This document shows positions 35,096 through 47,100 of a DNA stretch of 64,000 nt, in pieces. The stretch is from Strigops habroptila (taxonomy: Eukaryota; Chordata; Aves; Psittaciformes; Psittacidae), in assembly GCF_004027225.2 (NCBI RefSeq), contig NC_044279.2, positions 48,012,744 through 48,076,743 of the forward strand. The letters run 5' to 3'. Numbering within the stretch: position 1 is the first letter of the stretch; every line of letters starts with the position of its first letter. The notes under the pieces are model-generated. The model was not told where the DNA came from. It saw only the letters and a list, made by a program, of their open reading frames with translations, and did no database searches. A program made the position numbers and the translations under genes.

Positions 35096-38000
35096 CTTGT
35101 CAAGTTCAAAGCCTGGGAAAGAAACAGAAGATTACAAAAAGCAACAGTTACTCTCCTCCTAAATCAAATCAACCTTCCAGTCTTTTATCTAAAACGCTAG
35201 ACAACCATTTCATGTGCTGTAATTTGCAACCAAAATAATTTGGTTTTGTGAAAAGGTTTCAGACTTGAATCTTAAATTCCTTTTACTTATCTGTCAATGT
35301 TTGATTTTCAGGCTAGTTTGTGAATTTTCTTTGTTTGTTCTCACATCATTAAAATGGTTGCTTTATGTATAAAAAATAGTTTCATAAGTCTGGAATAAAT
35401 ATGTATATGCTTGCAGTATTTCATCTGTCTCCTCAGAGCATCTTTAAGTTAAACTTCAAGAACAAAGACGACTACGTTAGTTCATATATTTAGTGAAAAT
35501 GGACTAAAAATTCTGAGAAATATTGAGTCACATTTTGTAAATATTAATTGCAGGGGGGTTATTGCAATTCACTGCAGACATTCTTTTTGCTTTTTTTTCT
35601 GGAAAGAAGACAAAAGTTTCACATTTGATGCCTGTTCCTTTTCTTGTAACTATTCTGCATTCAACCTTTGGCTACAGATTATTTGCATCAAAGTAAACAG
35701 CATTAAGACTTAATTCACTGCAATACTGCTAATAAACACTTGGTTTTATTACTGAAACAAATGTAAATGTATAGACGCTATGCAGTCACTTCACACTCCA
35801 TGGTTTAAGATGTTTTGAAACTCTCTGTGATGTATTTTACCTCCATGCTGAGCATGCCTTTTAATAAAATCATACTTCTAAAGAACTTCATGACATGTCA
35901 CCTACATTTTATATTCATTGCTCTCTTCAAACCCCATTTAATTTAAAGCCTTTATTATTTATGTGAATAGAAAGGTACAAAGTATCAGAACAGCCTAAGC
36001 AGCAGCCCAGACGCTGCTCCCCTTCAGTGATGCACTTCAGTCCTGCCCACCACCTTTTCCCAGGAGTGATAAGGAAACCCTGTTGGAGGTGCAAATGCCA
36101 CCTGAAGAGTGACAGCTGCTCCCGTCCAGCAGCCCAGCACCCTCGAACCCTGCCGGCACCCAGAGCAGCACGCCAAAGCTGGGTCTACAGGTCGGGCAAG
36201 CTTTCCATACCAAAGCCTTCCCTTCTTGGCATCCACCTGGTTTTCAGAGGCTGGCACAGGAACCTGGGTGTTGGCATTAGGGAGGCCATGCTTGCAAAGG
36301 GGAGTGCACCAGGGACCTGGGTGAGGAGGAAGAGGACAGGGAGGAAGGGAAGGGATGATCGCTTGGGATGGCAATGGATGGCAATGCCTTGCAAGACCCT
36401 CATCTGGTCTTCAGGCAGCCATTTGGGCCAGCCTGACTTGTATATTAAAGTATTTTCGAGATACATCACATTCAGAAATGTTTTCAGTGCTTTTCTTTCT
36501 AAAAATGACAGGCAACCATATAATATACGTTTTGTTTTTTTCTTCTCCATCTTCATTTCAGAGGTTTTGTGAGAGATTTAACCAATTAGATGTGTTTTTA
36601 ATAAACAAACCTAGAGGCTCATATTTCTTTTCTTTTGTCCTTAAAGTTGGAATGCTGTCCTACAGACAATTGAAAACAGCATAGTCCTAATAGATTAAAT
36701 CTGCTTGCACTAGTTTTAAAAACACATTTTGGCTCTTGTTATCAGCAGAAACAAATTAGTCTGTAGAAAACAAAGAAAATACATTCATGCTAGGATACAG
36801 CTTGACTCTAACTGGCATTAAAGGTCCTCTCAAAAGTTTTGGGGTTTTGGTTGGATTTATTTTAATCTCATTATACTTGTACAGAGTTTCTAAAAAGATT
36901 TGGGACTTTTAAGTGAGCTTTAAAACTGTATGGTAAATTTTAAAATATGGTGTTCTGACCCGGAATAACTCACACGTAAAGAGAACAGCATTATCAGAAG
37001 AGATGCTGCTTCGCTTGGTTCCCCCAAATTTGGACTTGCTATCCTGAATTCGGTGGTCCTCAAAAGTGTGGCCTGACGACCACCGGTGATTCCCCAGTGC
37101 ACAGAACCAGAGAGAACAAGGTTTTAAGTCTAAAAGATGATACTGATGTGTGGGACTGAGCGTGGTTCCATTGACCTACAAAGTCTAGGAAATACTTTTT
37201 TTCGTCTACATGGTTAGCTTTGAGATTTGAATAGTTAGTGGGGAGCTGAGCTGAACCCAAACTGGCTCAACTATACAAGTATTTCCCTAAAAGTGGAATA
37301 GAACTGAACCATCCTTCTGAAATTCTGTTGAATTCAGACCAGAACTGAATTGGAAGAACTTTAGTCAGGTCTGAACCCAAACAGAACCACAATAAAAGGT
37401 TTAAGGGCTTCTCTCCTTGGACTTCAAGTATTACCTGTGTGCATCCTTATTCTGTAACTGCAGAGTATCATCGACACCTGGGGTGCGCTGCTAAACATGA
37501 ACCCAAAACACCAGTACTGCATTTACAGTTTCCACTAGCGAATTTGCAGCACTAGGTACAAACCAGTGGAAGGAAAAGGAAACACCACATTTTCCCTTTA
37601 ATCAGACTTGGACCTACGCTGCCACCCACCCTCTGCCTTCCCAGGCTTATCAGTTCCCTTACACTGCTTTCCTTCTTTTATTTAGACTGTAAGCAAATTG
37701 TGACTAAACACAGGCTGCATGACTGCTACCATTTACTCCAGTGGGAACCGGAGCCGCTCTGTCCATAGCCATACGTTTTGCTAACTTTCCGAGATATTCT
37801 TGGACAGCATAACATAAATAATCCTAATTGCCTCACCTGGCAAAAAAAGGTATAGTAAATGCAAGTGATGTAACTGCTTGTCTTCATTTTCTATTTTAAA
37901 ATGTAGGCACATCATCTGCAATTAAATACAGCTGCTGGGAGTACAATGATGTGATATTTTTAAGTCTCCAAGTCTGGTCATTCCAATTCCAGATATAATA

Positions 38001-39759
38001 CAGTTGCCTAGATTGTGACTGAAAAAGAAAAAAGGAAAAAAAGCTGGCAACCAGCAACAGAGGAAGCGCAGAAAGGAAACTCCCTGCAGCTGCACAGCGC
38101 TGCGCTGAGCAATGATCATATAGGCGGTCTGTGGTGCGCTCTGCTCCCCGGTGCCTGTTTGCGTTGTTTACAAATGTACTTTCTCACAAGGGGTACTACA
38201 AAACTATCCACGACGTGACAGCGTAAAACCGCCTCAGCTGTGCTCTGGCTACAACAGCAGCATGCTTCATGTCTTAGAGTTACCGATGATGAGTTACTTG
38301 TGTGGTTTCCAGTGCTGTCAAGGTCATAGTAAATATGCTAAGGCATCACTCTGGAACAACCCATAGGAGTATTTAATTTTATGTCTATGTTCCTAGAAGG
38401 CTAACGTGTGTGCCTGAGGGAAAAAAAAGAACACATTTACCTTGGTTTAACAGATGTATTAGAATATTCTTTATCAATTATTCAAAAGCAATTTAAACCC
38501 CTTGTATCAAATTTACTGCCTGGAAATAATCCTAGATAAAAGCATTATGTCAATTAAACCAAAATATTGCTTTAAAATTGCCAAATAAGTAGCATTTCTG
38601 CAGAAGCCGGCCACATAATAAATGTTTGGGGTGTTTTTTTTTCGACATTTCTTAAATCCAGTGAGCAAGCTTTGCTTTTAAGACTGTAATTTACATCCTG
38701 TGCCCACATAAATTCTCAACTCTGCTGTCAGCCACAGGAAAATCAAAGGAAAACGATCTAAGCTGCCTGAGAATGACTAAGTGTGTGTCTTCATGCAAAA
38801 TCTTGTAGATAAATACCACGTTAAGCATATGGAGTATGTGAGCTCTACCAGAGATACTTTCAGTTAACATTTTTCCATGGCAAATACCTCCCGCATATGG
38901 TATCTAGAGAAGGCATTTAAAGGTCTCCATAACTAACCTCCAGATACCCTTAAATCTTCCCAAATCTGTACGATTAGTCTGAAGTGACTGTACAAATGGG
39001 ATTCACACGGTGGCAACATTTCTAGCAGCAACTGCAGCAACCACCTTTCCGGCTTTTCCAGAGGGGAGGCATTAGCAAGCGGAGCAGACCGCAGCCCGCT
39101 TGCTGGTGCTGCCTGCAGCTCCCAAGTAGCGTGTTCCAACATTGCAGGACCCTGGGGTTTGATTTGCCCTTTTATTGTTACGGACAGGAAAGGAAAGGGC
39201 TGACACTGCTCAAGCTCATGCATGTGCCACCTGACAGCTGTGTGAAGATCGAGCAAAGTTTTTCGATGATACGTGATAGGAAATGACTCTGCCTCTCTGT
39301 TACAGCTCAATGAATCACAGCTTTCTCTCCTCTACCGCGCTTTGGGTTCAAGTATTCATATAAAATGATGCGAAAAAGATGTTTTTGTATTCAATAGCAG
39401 ATGGATAAACTTATGACAATGTGCACTCATGCCTACAGCACTGCGGTAGGTGCAGGCTGGACCTTACTTTACTACACAGTTTTCATCTATGAAAGTTTCT
39501 TCATTTTTAGGCAGTTCAGATTAAAGTAATGGAGCTAAACACATATAGTATTCTTTATCACATTGCTCTGTGTGTGATATGATGGTACCAGCACCTGTGT
39601 GAAGTTTGGTTTAGCATACACATGCAGTTAAGAAGCGATGTCCCTACAGAGTAACGAAACCAGCAGCTTCTAATGTCACGGAAACTCAGGGGTTTAGTAA
39701 TTTCTAATTTAATTTTCGATACACTCGCTAAACAAACAACACCCAGCAACCCCCTCCCA

Positions 39760-40800
39760 GATGCTGAGGGCACCGCAGCTCCTCCGAACCCCTGCAAAGG
39801 AGACACACACACACCCCCCCCGGCGCCGGCAGCGACCCGAGAAGGGACCCGCCGCGGGGCCTCTCCCGCTCCGCCCGCACTCGAGCTCGCGCAGGGCCGG
39901 CTGCGTGCCGGCGGACAGCGCTGCCTGCGGGCCGCTCCCTGCTCCGGACCGCTCCCTGCTCCGGACAGCCGCTCCGCGCTGCCACCGCAGCCCCCGGACC
40001 CCAGTGCGCAGCCCCGCAGCCCTCCCCGCCGCACGCCTCCCGCCCAAGGCCCACCTTCCCGGCCGGGAGGCGGCGGAGACGCGGCCCCGCGTCCCTGCCC
40101 CGCTGCCCACAGCTGACATGGCGGCCGCGGCGTCCCCCCTCCCCGCCCCGTCCTCAGCAGGGCCGACAGCGGCGGCCCTTCCTCGGCCAGCCCGCAGCAG
40201 GGCGGCGGCGGCGGCGGCTTCCGGCAAAGCCCTCTTGCCTTCAACAAAGATGGTGCTCCCCGCGCAGGCTCCGCGGGCGCCGGGGCGCCCTGTGTAGTTC
40301 CCCACTTCCCTCTTGTAAGTACAGGCCGAGGGTGCTCTCCCCTCGCAGCGCTCGCCGCCCTAAACGCTCTTTCTCCCGCCCGCTCCGCGGTGTAGTGCTG
40401 GCGGCCCCGCTCGGCCCGGCCCCCTCCCCCCCCCGCTGTCCCAGGCGCCGCCGAGGGGGCAGCAGGAGCAAAGGCGGCATACCGAGCAGTGCCGAGGCGC
40501 CGTTCGGCGGCGGCCCCGGCACTGTGGGGCCGGGCTTCCGCGGGGCGGGCCGGGGTGGCGGGGGCCGCGGGCCCGCGGGAGCGCCCGCCCCTGCTGCAGC
40601 CGTCGTGCCCGGCAGGAAGGCGGAGGGAAAGTGGGGTCAAGGCCGCGGTGCTGCTGCGTGCCGGTGGGGCCGCAGCGGGAGGCTCGGGGAGCGGGGACCG
40701 GCAGGTCGGGCAGCCGGGCCTTGAGCGCTGCAGGAGCGGCAGCTGCCAGAGCTCGGCCGCGGGGAGGAAGTCGAAAGCAAAACTTGATCTTGGGGGGGGG
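39760..40800 (+). promoter_or_regulatory. CRADD: CRADD CpG-island promoter with predicted non-coding exon 1
   Basis: A GC- and CpG-rich island of about 1 kb has no TATA box. Landmarks are a 17-bp perfect tandem repeat at 39932-39965, an ATGGCGGC core (YY1-like) at 40118, a (GGC)6 run at about 40200-40217 and an ETS-type CTTCCGG at 40218-40224. A near-consensus donor, CTT|GTAAGTACAG, has its GT at 40315 and would splice to the CARD exon at 43797. The start site is inferred at about 40120-40250. The assignment to CRADD rests on position and the matching + strand donor. Confidence 0.65.
39932..39965 (+). repeat. 17-bp perfect tandem repeat in CRADD island
   Basis: CCGCTCCCTGCTCCGGA occurs twice with no spacer (39932-39948 and 39949-39965), inside the CpG island about 350 bp before the predicted exon 1 donor. 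Confidence 0.95.
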
Positions 40801-43796
40801 AGATCTTTAGCCTGTAGCCAAAACCACCCCTGGGTTAGGCAGGGGGACCTTAGCCGTGGCTAAGCAGGCACATGGGAACGCACTCGCAGTCATAAGCAGC
40901 CCCGTGCAGTTCGCGCTTGGGCAGATGCCAATGTTGCTAGCCAAGAGCTAAGGGAATGTGCTTTTTAGGATCAGAAGGGGTCTCTTTAGGGTCAAGGCTT
41001 TAAAAAGTTTTATCCCCGTTCATGGACAGATTCTGTGTCAGATGCAGAAAAGTGCAGACCTGCTTGTGTTGGTGTGGTGATAAGTCAGGGTCTGTGCTCG
41101 TTCAGCAGGACTTGGGGGTACGTTGCTTGAAATTTGGCTCTACAATGTAAGAGGTGCATTTTAAGAAGTGCCTAGGGAACGTCTGAGGCATGTCTTGTTT
41201 TGGGTAAACAGACATATCATCTTTTTACTTTAGCACCAGCATTAATAGAAAAAAATCATTTTAGAGCTTACTTTGGGTCCCTAGATGTAGGCTGTGATTA
41301 AAATTAATTTAAATATCCTGTGTTGGACTGAACTCTGTCGCTATGCTGTTATGCACCAAAATCCTGATACATTTCCATATCTGGCTGCTTAGTTCCTGAC
41401 TCAGACATTTCCTTCTCACTGTAAACACACACACAAAGAAATGCTTAATCTTTAAAAAGACTTTTAAAAAAAAATCTTTAAAAATCAATACACTCCATCC
41501 TGGAAATTTACTGGGCCAATGACCTTGGCGTTAAGGGCTGTAAAACCTCAGCTGCGCTCACTCCGCAGTCAGGGAGCCAAAGGCCTTTTTCAGCAAAAAT
41601 TCCCTCTTCAGATTCATGGCTTGATAGGTGTTCTCCAGTGCCTCAAGGTGCAAACCGAGATGGTTTGAAAGGGCCTTATTTTGGAAAGTGTTGACCTCTT
41701 TGGTCATGAAGAAGAGAAGCTCATCATGTGCTATACAGTCTGAGTCAGGAACTAAGCAGGTTGTTCAGCCTGCAGAAGGCTCCAGGGAGACCTTAGAGCA
41801 ACCTTCCAGTACCTAAAGCAGCCAAGAAGAAATCTTGGAGAGGGATTTTTTACAAGGGCATGTAGTGACAGGACAAGGGGCAATGGCTTTAAACTGACAG
41901 AGGGTAGATGTAGATTTAGATTAGATATCAGGAAGAAGTTCTTCACTATGAGGGTGGTGAGACACTGGCACAGGTTGCCCAGAGAAGCTGTGGCTGCCCC
42001 ATCCCTGGCAGTGTTCAAGGCCAGGCTGGACGGGGCTTTGAGTAACCTGCTCTAGTGGCGTATGTCTCTGCCCATGGCAGGGGGGTTGGAACTAGGTGAT
42101 CTTTAAGGACCCTTCCAACCCAAATCATTCTGTGATTCTATGAAATGGGAAAACGCAGTTCTTTTTCTTGCCTGCGCTTTTTTCCATCTCCTTGCTTGCA
42201 GTATCATCTCACCCTGTGATGGTGTTTGATGTTTGAGCTGTACCTAGCAAACCAGCATTTTTTAAGGACATGTGCCAGGATAGCTTTTCATTGATTCCCA
42301 AGTGACCCCTAGACACATGGTAGGCACCTCAGAATTCACTCTGGTATAGGAGAAACTTGCTAGGTAACCAGGAAGGATGGTGCCATCCAGCAATGTTTCA
42401 GCACTCAGGGGAAGTGTTTTTGTAAAGTGGCTTTATCAGAGGGTTTTCCAGTCCCGCTCTCGTGGTCCTATGCTCTTGCATCCTGTCCAAGATGCCAGTT
42501 ACATGCCTATATGTTTTGCTGGTAGCCTACTTGAGATTTCAACAACCAGACCAACCAGCCAACCTTTGATGGGGCCTTGGGAGTCAGTAGGCACCTCTGA
42601 TGATAAAAAGGCTTTAGGAGGTTTCTTACAAAAGCTTTGAAAATCTCTGCCTGTCCTCAAGCTGAATTAAGTGCCATTTCTGCATGGTCTAGCTGTTCAA
42701 ACAGCAGCTTTTAGTTCAATAATCAGAAACTCTCTTGGTAATCACACTCACCACCTGCTGCCGTTTTTCGACTTCATTATTCAGTCATCAGAAAGTATTT
42801 AAATGTGTTACTCTGTCATTTCCCTTCTCAAGTGCCATTAGTGGGCCTAGGGATATGTTTGTCATTAAGGACTGGACTAGACATCTTGATTCAGTTCATA
42901 GGTCTGGCATGGACTCTGGGTATGATCTTGGGTGAGCTGCTTGTTCTCTCCAGACCTTGATTCCTCTTCTGTAGAGTGGCTATAAAATGCATCTTTTTCA
43001 GCTTTTGGCTAGTCAGAGTATTAGTCAAGTGAAATGGAAGCTGGCAGAGGGCATCTGATTGCTTCTTGTGAACACATTAGAAGGGTAAATACTAGGGAGG
43101 AAGAAGAGCTACTTAAGCTAAAGAACAGTTTTGGCAGAACAAATGCTTATAAATAGAAGGTGGATAAATTTGAGGTGGAAATTCAAAGAAAATTTGTTAT
43201 CATCAGATCAGTCGAGTTCCAGAACAGCCTTCCTGGATGAGTCAGGGGGAAGAATGACCTGGTGCCTAAGGGACATTTTTACCTCTCCTAAAATTAAAAT
43301 GCATTGCATAGGCCAAAGCTACCTGCTGACTGTCTCTGCTGCTGCTGTCTGGCGCTGCTGCTGTCTGTCACTGCTGCAACAGCAATAGCATCAGAACCAC
43401 AAGTAAGCGAGGTCAGGTGTGGCATCTGCCTAACTTTTTTTGAGTAGTCTCTTAAGAACTGGCAAATGCTCTAGCTGCCCTTAGTATGGACCTTGACCAG
43501 TTAGTGAGCAGGATTATTTGGTATGGTTTTTATTCCAGCAAAGGACTGGTCTTCACAGTGCCAAAAGTTCTCTTCCTGTCTAATACTTCCTAGAAATGCC
43601 TGCATTTTAGCTTGCGAGATGGTAAAATCTGAGTGGAAATAAGATGGTAGGGATCATTAATAGTTTTCCCAGGTTGGTGGTTCTGAGTTTGGCATTCTTT
43701 CTGAAGGTTGCCAGGTATTAAACATCACTTCTGGATGTTAAAGGTTGAAGTATTTTCATCTTCATGCACTGCCCTACTCCTTTTCTCATGCTCTAG
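40315..43796 (+). other. CRADD: Predicted CRADD intron 1
   Basis: This runs from the GTAAGT donor at 40315 to the acceptor tctcatgctctag ending at 43796. It holds the CR1 copy at 41757-42142 and a CTG-rich stretch at 43335-43380. No coding exon is visible. Confidence 0.6.
41757..42142 (+). repeat. CR1 LINE 3' end, about 390 bp
   Basis: This is the best-preserved short CR1 in the window. It runs from gttgttcagcctg through gtgacaggacaagggg, gatatcaggaagaagttctt, the caggttgcccagagaagctg segment and ccttccaaccca to the tail ATTCTGTGATTCTATGA. It is a 5'-truncated sense copy in CRADD intron 1 and younger-looking than the others. Confidence 0.95.
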
Positions 43797-43804
43797 ATTG
43801 CCAG

Positions 43805-44102
43805 ATGGATGCCAGAGACAAGCAGCTTTTGCGCTCCCTGCGCCTGGAGCTCTGCACAGAGGTGCTCGTGGATGGAGTTGTTATTCAGTATCTCTACCAA
43901 GAAGGGATTCTCATGGACAGTCACGTTCAAGAAATAAAAGCCCAAACCACCAGTCAGAGGAAAACCATGATGCTCCTTGATATTCTCCCCACCAGAGGAC
44001 CTAAGGCTTTTGATGCATTCTTGGATTCTTTGCAGGAGTTCCCATGGGTTAAAGACAAGCTGGTGATGAAGCGTAAAGAAATAACAGTACAAGATCCTGC
44101 AG
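43805..44102 (+). CDS. CRADD: CRADD (RAIDD) CARD-coding exon, 5' part of gene
   Basis: CRADD is a cytosolic adaptor: its N-terminal CARD recruits caspase-2 and its C-terminal death domain binds PIDD1 in the PIDDosome. The exon starts at 43797 after the acceptor tctcatgctctag. The ATG at 43805 begins [16 protein letters not shown] and the frame runs to 99 codons plus one base, with donor CAG|GTAAGG at 44103, the same phase and place (PAG|) as human. Residues 1 to about 91 form the CARD, with [12 protein letters not shown]-like [22 protein letters not shown] and [11 protein letters not shown] all conserved. Only half of the roughly 199-residue protein is here. No death-domain exon was found up to 64000, so the next intron is at least 19.9 kb; the human one is also very large. 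Confidence 0.97.
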
Positions 44103-47100
44103 GTAAGGCCAGGATTGTTGTTAGTGATATTTTGAAGCTTGTTCTCAAGACGTAATTTTGTCTGAGTTACTGGTGCTGAATGTACCAGTAATTTCAAGTT
44201 ATGCAGTGTGTAGATATGGAGCATGATACCCAGAAAAGGGGACAGACTGAGTTTTCTGGAAGTCAGCTAAATGGCAGGAAGTATTGCAAGGTTTGGGGAG
44301 TGAGCAGGGCTGAGTTGCAGAGGCTGAGAGATAGCAGGAGAGGCTGCCTTGGGAGAGGCTGGGATGTAGGAAGACGCAGACTCCATTACCTCAGAGGGAA
44401 CAAACTATAAAAGGTAGTTTTGACTAGCTGCAGAACAGACTTTTCACCATCCACACCTGATTATTGCTTGTTTTATGTCTGCTTTTCAGTGGCTTGTTGC
44501 TGGATTGTTCATATTAACAGAACTTTCATTTGCTTACTTTTATTATGATTTTAATGACACTTTGATTTAGTACCACATGCTAATTTAGATTTATTTAGCT
44601 TATTATGTTTAACACATAGCAAATATCTAGGATCATTACTTCCAAAATTACTAGCCATTGCTTGGTTGTAAAACAAATTTAGGAGCTAACCGATTTAGTG
44701 GGTGTTATATAATCTAGTTTAGTCAAATCTCTGGCTTTCTGACATTTACATCTACTTCTAAAACTAGTTTTCTGGACTTGATGTTTGTTCAGAAGTGATT
44801 TCCTTACCAATCTGTGCATGCAGTTGTTGAGCTGTTTTGAAATAAAGACGACAGCTTAAAATGCACGTTTCTTGCCCTAGATTCTGGCAGCATGCCCTGG
44901 CTGCTAACCTCATGTTACCACTGAGATAGCAAAATAGTCCTCACTTGGGAACAAGATTTCCAAGCAGTCTGAATAACCTTTCTTCAAGCCCCCCCCTCCT
45001 GCCATTTGCGTTTAGTCATATGCATTTCGATGCACATGACGTGGTTTTTCCGGTGTCAGTGTGCTTTGCATGAGACTGAAAGCCTGTGAAGGTGGGTGAC
45101 TAAGACCCACTGACCATCACCTGTGTCTCAGCTGCGTGTTCAGAAACGTTTTGTCAAGATCTGCTGGACAAATCTGACATTATCCTACCTTAGGACATTT
45201 TTAATGGACTGTCGTGACAGTTTGTCTTTCTGTTGGGTCTCTGTGGAGGTGGCTTTATGCTTGCTTGGCAACGGGTAAATAGTTCTCAGAGTTTGGGAAA
45301 TGAATGTCCTGTGCTGTCCATACAGGAAAACACTGCAAGTTCTTAGCACAATACAAACTTGTATATTCTGGAAAAGACCTTGCAGGCTGTTATGACAGAT
45401 CCTGTCATGCTAATGCTCTTTATTTGCCTTCCGAATCAGGCTGCTCATTTGCTAATTGCTGGTTAAGCTGTTGAATAATCCTTACAGTTCTAGAAACACA
45501 AACACAGCCATGGAGTACTACTTTGTTACTAGAAAAAATGTTTTTGATTTTTGTTCTTTTGATTGTTTCGTGGATTACTTGTTCCTGTTCTTGATCGCTT
45601 GTGGCTAATGTGCTGGATTTGTGTGTATCAGGTTCTCCAGTTTCAAGTGAGCTGACTGTACTTGATAATCCTATTGCCAAATTTTGTGTGTAAATTAGAA
45701 GGGGCTTCCAGATTAGATCAAAGATTACTGTTACTTTTACTGTGGCAATACAGAGTGTAATAGGGTAAGAGGCAGCTAGCCAGGTGTTTTGGTTTTTTTT
45801 CTGTATATTTAAGCATGTTCTTTAGAAGCCAAAGAAAGAGAGCACCATCTGTGCCCTAATAAATGCTGAGTGCACCCTGGAATGAATTGGAAACTATGGC
45901 TACATCATCAGTGCTGATTACATGCAAGGAAATGTGGTTTGGGATAAAAAGCCTTGCTTTGCATTCTAAACAACAAACTTGTAAGCTTTTGTCTAGGCAG
46001 AATACTTGAGCAAATGCTTGGCCTTAAGCATGGAAAAAGCCATTGGCTCTAACAAAACTATAAGCATACTTAAATATGTTCCTTAGTGCCATGCTAGATA
46101 ACTTCTGCCTTATTGGAAACAGTTCTTATAAATGGTGATTTGTCAGTGGCAATTTCTTTTAAAGAATCCATTTGTGGTGAAAGAAGCCTGCCACATACAC
46201 TCTACCTTTTTCTTAGACCTTAAAACTTTAAAATTGAAGTTGGTTTTATGGCCCCAGATTTTTAAATCTCTTTATTTTTTTCCATTGAATCATGCATATT
46301 TATGGAAATGGCATGCCTGCTGTTCACTTGTTTATGCTCAATTAAAATTCTGTTTACTCAAGCAAAATATCCTCAGTTTTTGCAGGACTAAGGACTCACG
46401 GCAAGTTGTTCTGTGAAGGAAGGTTTTATTTTATAGTCTTTCACTTCTCACTGGCTACACGTAAGACTTTTAAAGTCAGTAAAAGTAGACTATTAGGTTT
46501 GCTGTATCTGAATGTGAAAACTGTGGCACGTGCATAGTGATTTTTATATGCAGACCTTTGGATTATTGTGTGTTTTGTTCAAAGAGATCAGGCTTTCTAT
46601 CTTTGCTTCAGCTGAGAAATACAGCTTGTTGGTTCCCAGTTAAAAAAATAAATCACAACTGTAATTGTTAAGAAGCTTTTAATTTATTTTCTTCCCCTAC
46701 TAAAAAAAAACCACCCCAAGCCCCAAACCAGAAAAAACCCAAACAACAAACCAACTGAACCAAACAAACAGGGATTTCAGAAGGACAGAAATAAAAACAT
46801 TTTTGGTGATGTAGTGTAAATATGATCTGATGGATCAAGCAGCTATGAAATGGAAGCCAAAGTCTGAGACCTAAACAAGACACTGCCGCTGACTCAGTGA
46901 GAGCCTTTCGGCAAATCCTTCCGAGGAAATGTATTTATTGATTCTCGAGTTGTGTAACTCGGTGTAATGTTCATGGAGCAGCATAGAATGTAACTGTAAA
47001 TTGGCTCAGGATTCAATCCAGAGTGTGCTGTTTGGCTGCTTGTAAGTAATTGAACTTTAAAACCTGTGATATCCTGAGTTTTGTTCCTGAACATTAGTTG

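Larger units (their letters stand above)
29250..39750. other. Intergenic DNA, SOCS2 to CRADD island
   Basis: No exon of a known gene is visible. The region is AT-rich with low-complexity runs (T-rich at about 31597-31614 and a TATATA/CATA-rich stretch at 35040-35093), and a short tandem duplication at 30256-30308. Locally GC-richer patches near 30640-30900, 36000-36440 and 39010-39250 have minus-strand frames of 116-179 codons that resemble no protein I know. Possible AATAAA hexamers near 35391 and 35864 have no gene attached. Confidence 0.55.

Noticed and set aside
39558-40640. 360-codon minus-strand frame in the CRADD island
   Set aside because: Composition-driven as above. The N-terminal part is Ala/Gly/Arg-rich and the remainder runs into AT-rich DNA with no recognisable domain.
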